From Brenneria izbisi (GTDB lineage Bacteria > Pseudomonadota > Gammaproteobacteria > Enterobacterales > Enterobacteriaceae): DNA of 64,000 nucleotides. Shown here piece after piece: positions 57,733-64,000 of this stretch (position 1 is its first letter; every line of letters starts with the position of its first letter). Made by a program: the position numbers and the translations under genes. The notes below the pieces were generated by a model. It was not told where the DNA came from and searched no databases. It saw only the letters and a list, made by a program, of their open reading frames with translations. Location: NCBI RefSeq assembly GCF_025840185.1, contig NZ_JAMPJU010000005.1, positions 62,001 to 126,000 on the forward strand, written 5' to 3'.

Positions 57733-58983
57733 ATGAACTTTTCTCTTTTCGGCAACAAATTCACCCGTCATGCAGGCATCACCCAGCTTATGGACGATCT
57801 GAACGAGGGACTTCGCACGCCGGGAGCCATCATGCTGGGGGGCGGCAATCCGGCGCATATTCCGGCGATGGATACCTATTTCCAGCAACTCTGTCAGGAG
57901 ATGCTGGAGCAGGGGAAACTGACCGAGGCGCTGTGCAATTACGATGGCCCGCAGGGAAAAGATACGCTGCTCCGCACCCTGGCTGACCTGCTGCGGGATG
58001 AATTAGGCTGGCAGATTGGACCACAGAATATTGCTCTAACAAATGGCAGTCAGAGTGCTTTTTTCTACTTATTTAATCTGTTTGCCGGTCGTCACACCGA
58101 TGGCAGTTTGAAAAAAGTACTGTTTCCGCTGGCCCCGGAATATATCGGTTACAGCGATTCCGGGCTGGATGAAAACATGTTTGTGTCCGTGCGTCCGCAA
58201 ATCGAGTTGTTACCGGAAGGGCAATTCAAGTATCACGTGGATTTTGATCACCTGTCGATCACCGAGGATATCGGGCTTATCTGCGTTTCACGCCCAACCA
58301 ACCCGACCGGCAACGTACTGACGGATGACGAACTGATGCACCTTGATATTCTGGCGCAACAGCACAATGTTCCGTTGCTGATCGACAATGCCTACGGGGT
58401 GCCGTTCCCTGGCATTATTTTCAGCGATGCCACGCCGCTGTGGAACCCCAACATCATCCTGTGTATGAGCTTGTCCAAACTGGGGCTGCCCGGTTCACGC
58501 TGCGGCATTGTCATTGCCGATGAAAAGGTCATTTCCGCCATTGGCAACATGAACGGCATCATCAGCCTGTCGCCAGGGGCGATTGGACCGGCGCTGGCGC
58601 AGGAAATGATCCAGCGCGGCGATTTGTTGCGGCTGTCCAACGAGGTGATTCGTCCGTTTTATCAGCGACGCGTCGGCGAAACTATCGCCCTCATTCGGCG
58701 TTACCTTTCCCCCGAACAGTGTCTGATTCATAAACCAGAAGGGGCGATTTTCCTCTGGCTGTGGTTCAAAGACCTGCCTATCACCACGGAATTGCTGTAT
58801 CAGCGGTTGAAGAAACGCGGCGTACTGATGGTGCCGGGCCACTATTTCTTCCCCGGCCTGGAACAGGACTGGCCGCACGCCCATCAATGCCTGCGGATGA
58901 ATTACGTGCCGGAGCCCGACAAAATCGAGCGCGGGATTGCGATTCTGGCGGAGGAAATCGACAAGGCGATGGCGCACGGGTAA
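57733..58983 (+). CDS. avtA: Valine-pyruvate aminotransferase
   Basis: AvtA is a PLP enzyme that moves the amino group between valine or alanine and 2-ketoisovalerate or pyruvate. The 416-residue sequence is one shorter than E. coli AvtA. The PLP lysine is in CMSLSKLGLPGSRCG near residue 243; the cofactor-binding SRPTNPTGNVLTD and DNAYGVPFPG and the N-terminal FGNKFTRHAGITQLMDDLNEGL are conserved. The ribosome site before the ATG at 57733 is weak. A terminator hairpin follows at 59027. Confidence 0.95.
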   Translation: MNFSLFGNKFTRHAGITQLMDDLNEGLRTPGAIMLGGGNPAHIPAMDTYFQQLCQEMLEQGKLTEALCNYDGPQGKDTLLRTLADLLRDELGWQIGPQNIALTNGSQSAFFYLFNLFAGRHTDGSLKKVLFPLAPEYIGYSDSGLDENMFVSVRPQIELLPEGQFKYHVDFDHLSITEDIGLICVSRPTNPTGNVLTDDELMHLDILAQQHNVPLLIDNAYGVPFPGIIFSDATPLWNPNIILCMSLSKLGLPGSRCGIVIADEKVISAIGNMNGIISLSPGAIGPALAQEMIQRGDLLRLSNEVIRPFYQRRVGETIALIRRYLSPEQCLIHKPEGAIFLWLWFKDLPITTELLYQRLKKRGVLMVPGHYFFPGLEQDWPHAHQCLRMNYVPEPDKIERGIAILAEEIDKAMAHG

Positions 58984-59026
58984 GCGTGCGGAATACTTTC
59001 TGCACGAGGTAACGTCATCATATTTG

Positions 59027-59055
59027 TTTGGTGCGCAACGTATTTGCGCACCAAA
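59027..59055. terminator. Hairpin between convergent avtA and the amidohydrolase gene
   Basis: Perfect 12-base arms TTTGGTGCGCAA / TTGCGCACCAAA lie around a five-base loop, 43 bases after the avtA stop. The terminal A/T pairs let it act in both directions. Confidence 0.8.
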
Positions 59056-59066
59056 CCGCCTCTCAC

Positions 59067-59094
59067 CTCTACTTCTTACTTCTACTTCTTCTAC
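59067..59094. repeat. TACTTC-type simple-sequence pyrimidine tract
   Basis: Imperfect tandem copies of TACTTCT/TACTTC run up to and into the stop codon of the minus-strand amidohydrolase gene. Any expansion or contraction would change the 3' end of that gene. Confidence 0.5.
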
Positions 59095-60395
59095 TGCGCC
59101 CCTCTCCCCGCCACACCCGCGGTTTCCATCACCGCATGCAGCAAGACATTGGCCCCGGCGGTGACATGCTCCGGCGAGGCATACTCGATTTCGTTGTGGC
59201 TGATGCCGTCCTTGCACGGGATAAAAATCATCCCCGTCGGCGCCAGTTCAGCAACGTACACGGCATCATGTCCCGCGCCGGAAACGATATCGATATTGGA
59301 ATAGCCCAGCAGATTGGCGGCCCGCCGCACTGCGTCTTTGCATTCGGGATGGAAGGGCGCGGCACGATACTGAGAAACCTGCGTCAATTGAATATCCAGC
59401 CCGGTTTCCGCCGCCACAGACTGGATATACGCTTTCAACGCGGCATCCATTTCATCCACCAGCGCATCGGTAAGATTGCGTAAATCGATGGAGAATTTCA
59501 CGCTGCCCGGCACGACATTACGGCTGTTCGGATGTACCTGCACCATCCCCACCGTGCCGCGTCCATGAGGAGCAAAGCGGTCGGCAATGGCAATCACCGC
59601 CTGCATAATGCGGGTGGAAACCTGCAATGCGTCTTTACGCAGCGCCATCGGCGTTGGACCGGCATGGGATTCCATCCCCGTCACCACGCAGTCATACCAG
59701 CGGATACCCAGCACCGCCTGCACCACGCCGATGGTAATATCCTGATCTTCCAGTATCGGCCCTTGTTCGATATGTGCTTCAAAATACGCGCCAATCGGAT
59801 GGTCGCCAGGAGTTTGCGGTCCGGCGTAGCCGATTTTCGTCAGTTCGTCCCCCACGCTTTTGCCATCCACATCCAGCGCGGCATACGCCTGCTCCAGCGA
59901 GAATACGCCCGCAAATACGCCGGAGCCCATCATTACCGGGACGAAACGAGAGCCCTCTTCGTTGGTCCAGAACACCATCTCCACCGGCGCTTCGGTTTCT
60001 ATCCGCTGATCATTCAACGTGCGGATCACTTCCAGCGCCGCCAGTACGCCAAAATTGCCGTCAAACTTGCCGCCGGTCGGCTGCGTATCGATGTGGCTTC
60101 CCGCCACTACCGGCGGCAGCGCATTATTGCGGCCGGGACGACGCATAAACACATTGCCGATCTTATCAATCTCGACCGACAACCCGGCAGCCTTGCCCCA
60201 GTTCACAACCAAATCCCGTCCCTGGCGATCCAAATCCGTCAGCGTCAACCGGCATACGCCGCCTTTAGGCGTCGCGCCGATAACAGCCAGATCCATCAGC
60301 GACTGCCACAGACGTTCGCCATTGACACGTAGATCGGTAATATCAGTCCCTTTTTTCGTTGCCGATAACACTTCACTATTCATCTCACTATTCAT
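59091..60395 (-). CDS. M20-family Zn amidohydrolase (N-carbamoyl-beta-alanine / N-carbamoyl-amino-acid hydrolase type)
   Basis: This 434-residue enzyme of the AllC/HyuC/beta-ureidopropionase group removes the carbamoyl group from N-carbamoyl amino acids. The metal-site motifs are GSHIDTQPTGGKFDGNFGVL (His, Asp near residue 100), TNEEGSRF (Glu pair near 147), HIEQGPIL (His near 210) and SGAGHDAVY (His near 400). As the last gene of the preT-preA-dihydropyrimidinase operon it would turn N-carbamoyl-beta-alanine into beta-alanine, ammonia and CO2, completing reductive uracil breakdown. The ATG at 60395 follows GAGGAAAACCGCG; a second ATG four codons later is possible. Confidence 0.9.
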   Translation of the reverse strand: MNSEMNSEVLSATKKGTDITDLRVNGERLWQSLMDLAVIGATPKGGVCRLTLTDLDRQGRDLVVNWGKAAGLSVEIDKIGNVFMRRPGRNNALPPVVAGSHIDTQPTGGKFDGNFGVLAALEVIRTLNDQRIETEAPVEMVFWTNEEGSRFVPVMMGSGVFAGVFSLEQAYAALDVDGKSVGDELTKIGYAGPQTPGDHPIGAYFEAHIEQGPILEDQDITIGVVQAVLGIRWYDCVVTGMESHAGPTPMALRKDALQVSTRIMQAVIAIADRFAPHGRGTVGMVQVHPNSRNVVPGSVKFSIDLRNLTDALVDEMDAALKAYIQSVAAETGLDIQLTQVSQYRAAPFHPECKDAVRRAANLLGYSNIDIVSGAGHDAVYVAELAPTGMIFIPCKDGISHNEIEYASPEHVTAGANVLLHAVMETAGVAGRGAQ

Positions 60396-60434
60396 CGCGG
60401 TTTTCCTCTTGAATGGAACGCGGTCACAGACAGG

Positions 60435-61955
<1,521 letters not shown>

Positions 61956-61964
61956 TCAGATCGT

Positions 61965-63269
61965 TCAGGCCGTGGTCGCCATTGGATTATTCGGGTGCGT
62001 CGTCCAGTTGGCGTATTCTCCGCTCACGGTTTTGCCGGTACGCAAATCCACTTCTCCCGGTTGCAGGCTGCGCATGGAAATGCAGTTTTCCACCGGACAA
62101 ATGGAGACGCACAGATTACAGCCGACGCAATCCTCCTCCTTCACCTCGTAATGTCGCTCGCCATTTTTTACGCTGGTAATGGCCTGATGCGAGGTATCTT
62201 CACAGGCCAGATGACAGCGTCCGCATTTAATGCACTGCGACTGGTCGATAACCGCCTTGTCGATGTGATTGAGGTTGAGGTAGCGCCAGTCCGTTACCGA
62301 GCCGACGGCACGGCCACGGAAATCGTCCAGCGTGCGGTAACCCTGTTCGTCCATAAAATTGGCCAGGCCGCTGACCATATCGCGCACAATCTGGAAGCCA
62401 TGCACCATCACCGCGGTACAGACCTGTACCGTGCCGCAGCCCAGCGCGATAAATTCGGCAGCGTCGCGCCAGGTGGCGATCCCGCCGATACCGGACATCG
62501 GCAAGCCGCGCGTCAACGCATCACGCGCAATTTCTGCCACCATATTCAAGGCGATAGGCTTGACCGCAGGACCACAATAACCCCCATGCGAACCTTTGCC
62601 GCCGGTATTGGGATGAATGCTCATCTGCTCCAGATCTACGCCCATCACCGAGTTGATGGTGTTAATCAACGACACCGCATCACCGCCGCCGTGCAACGCG
62701 GCGCGCGCCGGATAGCGGATATCATTGACATTGGGCGTGAGTTTGACGATCACCGGCAGGCGACAATACTGTTTGCACCAGCGGGTGACCATTTCGATGT
62801 ACTCCGGCACCTGCCCCACTGCCGCGCCCATGCCGCGTTCGCTCATGCCATGCGGACAACCAAAGTTAAGTTCAATGCCGTCGGCGCCGGTTTGTTCCAC
62901 CAGCGGCAGAATGAATTTCCAGGCATCTTCCTCGCAAGGCACCATGATCGACACAATCATGGCCCGATCAGGCCAGTTGCGCTTCACGCGAGCGATTTCT
63001 TCCAGATTGGTATCCAATGAACGATCGGTAATCAGTTCGATGTTATTCAGGCCGATAATGCGCCGATCCGTGGTGCGCAGGGTGCTGTAGCGCGGCCCAT
63101 TGACGTTGACCACATGCGGATCCTGTCCCAGCGTTTTCCAGACTACCCCGCCCCAGCCCGCTTCAAAAGCTCGCACGACGTTGTACTCTTTATCGGTCGG
63201 CGGCGCGGAAGCCAGCCAGAAAGGATTGGGACTTTTGATACCCAAAAAGTTACTGCTGAGATCAGCCAT
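61965..63269 (-). CDS. preA: NAD-dependent dihydropyrimidine dehydrogenase, PreA subunit
   Basis: PreA with PreT reduces uracil and thymine to the 5,6-dihydro forms. The protein has 434 residues: a flavin-binding dihydroorotate-dehydrogenase-like barrel (about 1-310, with LNFGCPHGMSERGMGAA carrying the active Cys, and VKLTPNV) and a C-terminal ferredoxin domain with two 4Fe-4S motifs (CIKCGRCHLACED and CVGCNLCVSICPVENC). It is about 20 residues longer than E. coli PreA, the excess at the C-terminus. Its start overlaps the preT end by eight bases. Confidence 0.95.
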   Translation of the reverse strand: MADLSSNFLGIKSPNPFWLASAPPTDKEYNVVRAFEAGWGGVVWKTLGQDPHVVNVNGPRYSTLRTTDRRIIGLNNIELITDRSLDTNLEEIARVKRNWPDRAMIVSIMVPCEEDAWKFILPLVEQTGADGIELNFGCPHGMSERGMGAAVGQVPEYIEMVTRWCKQYCRLPVIVKLTPNVNDIRYPARAALHGGGDAVSLINTINSVMGVDLEQMSIHPNTGGKGSHGGYCGPAVKPIALNMVAEIARDALTRGLPMSGIGGIATWRDAAEFIALGCGTVQVCTAVMVHGFQIVRDMVSGLANFMDEQGYRTLDDFRGRAVGSVTDWRYLNLNHIDKAVIDQSQCIKCGRCHLACEDTSHQAITSVKNGERHYEVKEEDCVGCNLCVSICPVENCISMRSLQPGEVDLRTGKTVSGEYANWTTHPNNPMATTA

Positions 63270-64000
63270 GTTGATACTCCCGCGAGTTCATTGATGGTTT
63301 GCCGGACAGCGCTTGATGGGCTTCAGGACGCAGTATCGCGTCGATGGACTTTGCCGCCGCTTTACCCTGTCGCACCGCATCGACCGTCAGATCCAAGCCG
63401 TCCGCGCAACAATCGCCGCCCGCCCACACCCCGGCCAGCGAGGTGCGTCCCTGTTCATCCGTCGCGATACGGCCCGCTTTGAGGATGATCGACGCCCCGG
63501 TCAGGCTGGCGTCATAGGTCTGCCCAATCGCTTTCAGCACCATATCGGCAGGCAGGGTGAAGGTTTCACCGGTTGCCGTCAGCGCGCCGGACTGCAACTG
63601 CATCATCATGAACGACACCGCTTTTACTTTGCCGTTCTCCCCTTCAATCGCTTGCGGAGCCGCCCAATGGCGGATAGCGACGCCGTTGGTTTTCGCCCAT
63701 GCCTGCTCGTATGGCGAGGCTTTCATGTCCTGTTCGCCACGGCGATAGACCATCGTGACCTCGCGCGCACCCAGCTTTTTCGCCTGCACCGCGGCGTCCA
63801 CGGCGGTCATGCCGCCGCCGATGACCACCACGTTACGCCCGATGGCGACCGCGCCGGGATGCGCGGCCTGACGCAACTGAGCGATAAAATCCACCGCTTC
63901 GCGCACGCCCTCCAGCGGCGTTTCTTCCACGCCAAGCGCATTCACGCCGCCCAGCCCCATGCCGAGAAATACCGCGTCATAATCCTGACGCAGCGCCTCC
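63262..64000 (-). CDS. preT: NAD-dependent dihydropyrimidine dehydrogenase, PreT subunit (5' part outside window)
   Basis: Only the C-terminal part, about 246 residues, is in the window; the frame stays open to the right edge (EALRQDYDAVFLGMGLGG), so the gene starts beyond it. The NAD(P)H-binding motif VVVIGGGMTAVDAA, then MVYRRGEQDMKASPYE and VLKAIGQTYDASL, are typical of the glutamate-synthase-small-subunit-like flavoprotein that feeds electrons from NADH to PreA. It is the first seen gene of the operon preT-preA-hydA-amidohydrolase. Confidence 0.93.
   Translation of the reverse strand, partial: EALRQDYDAVFLGMGLGGVNALGVEETPLEGVREAVDFIAQLRQAAHPGAVAIGRNVVVIGGGMTAVDAAVQAKKLGAREVTMVYRRGEQDMKASPYEQAWAKTNGVAIRHWAAPQAIEGENGKVKAVSFMMMQLQSGALTATGETFTLPADMVLKAIGQTYDASLTGASIILKAGRIATDEQGRTSLAGVWAGGDCCADGLDLTVDAVRQGKAAAKSIDAILRPEAHQALSGKPSMNSREYQHG

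Overview
The window reads as chromosome of a plant-associated enterobacterium of the Pectobacteriaceae (Pectobacterium/Brenneria/Lonsdalea-like). The core genes are close to E. coli in length and sequence and include waaA-coaD, mutM, rpmBG, radC, coaBC-dut-slmA, pyrE-rph, yicC, argG, wecH, aldB/fdhD, sodA, mtlADR-yibL, glyQS, tag, ghrB and avtA. An EsaI/ExpI-like quorum-sensing pair, a KdgR-like operator and an ERIC element point to this family. Genus or species cannot be fixed from the sequence alone.

Layout. 0-10 kb: LPS Kdo transfer, CoA synthesis, DNA repair, ribosomal proteins, dUTPase, nucleoid occlusion and pyrimidine synthesis, in near E. coli order. 10-21.6 kb: an accessory block lies between rph and yicC, which are neighbours in E. 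coli. It holds two DUF202 membrane proteins and a peptide-salvage operon: an L-Ala-D/L-Glu-type epimerase, the Gsi-type oligopeptide/glutathione ABC importer, a DmpA/P1 peptidase, an M55 D-aminopeptidase and an isoaspartyl peptidase, followed by a LysR regulator. A 13-base palindromic word occurs about 200 bases upstream of both the first operon gene and the regulator gene.

22.6-31 kb: an AT-richer accessory segment. It starts with a broken chorismate-mutase gene. Next comes a five-gene minus-strand operon joining a small Sec-secreted two-cysteine protein to a complete MacB-type tripartite exporter (ATPase, FtsX/MacB permease, TolC-like outer-membrane protein, HlyD-like adaptor). This is the best candidate for an undescribed system: the small protein would reach the periplasm by Sec and be expelled by its own exporter. 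glpM and a convergent, overlapping luxR/luxI pair follow.

31-64 kb: argG, a DJ-1 family gene under a KdgR-like box, wecH, aldB, fdhD, sodA with a curious periodic GTAC leader, a chemoreceptor with a textbook sigma-28 promoter, the mannitol operon with four CRP sites and an ERIC element, a YiaF-like lipoprotein, an iron alcohol dehydrogenase, glyQS, a TauE/SafE permease, tag, an ADP-ribosylglycohydrolase, a GntR regulator, ghrB, a DUF4432 protein and avtA. The window ends in a reductive pyrimidine-degradation operon (preT-preA-dihydropyrimidinase-amidohydrolase) that runs off the right edge. No rRNA, tRNA, CRISPR array or intact insertion sequence was seen.
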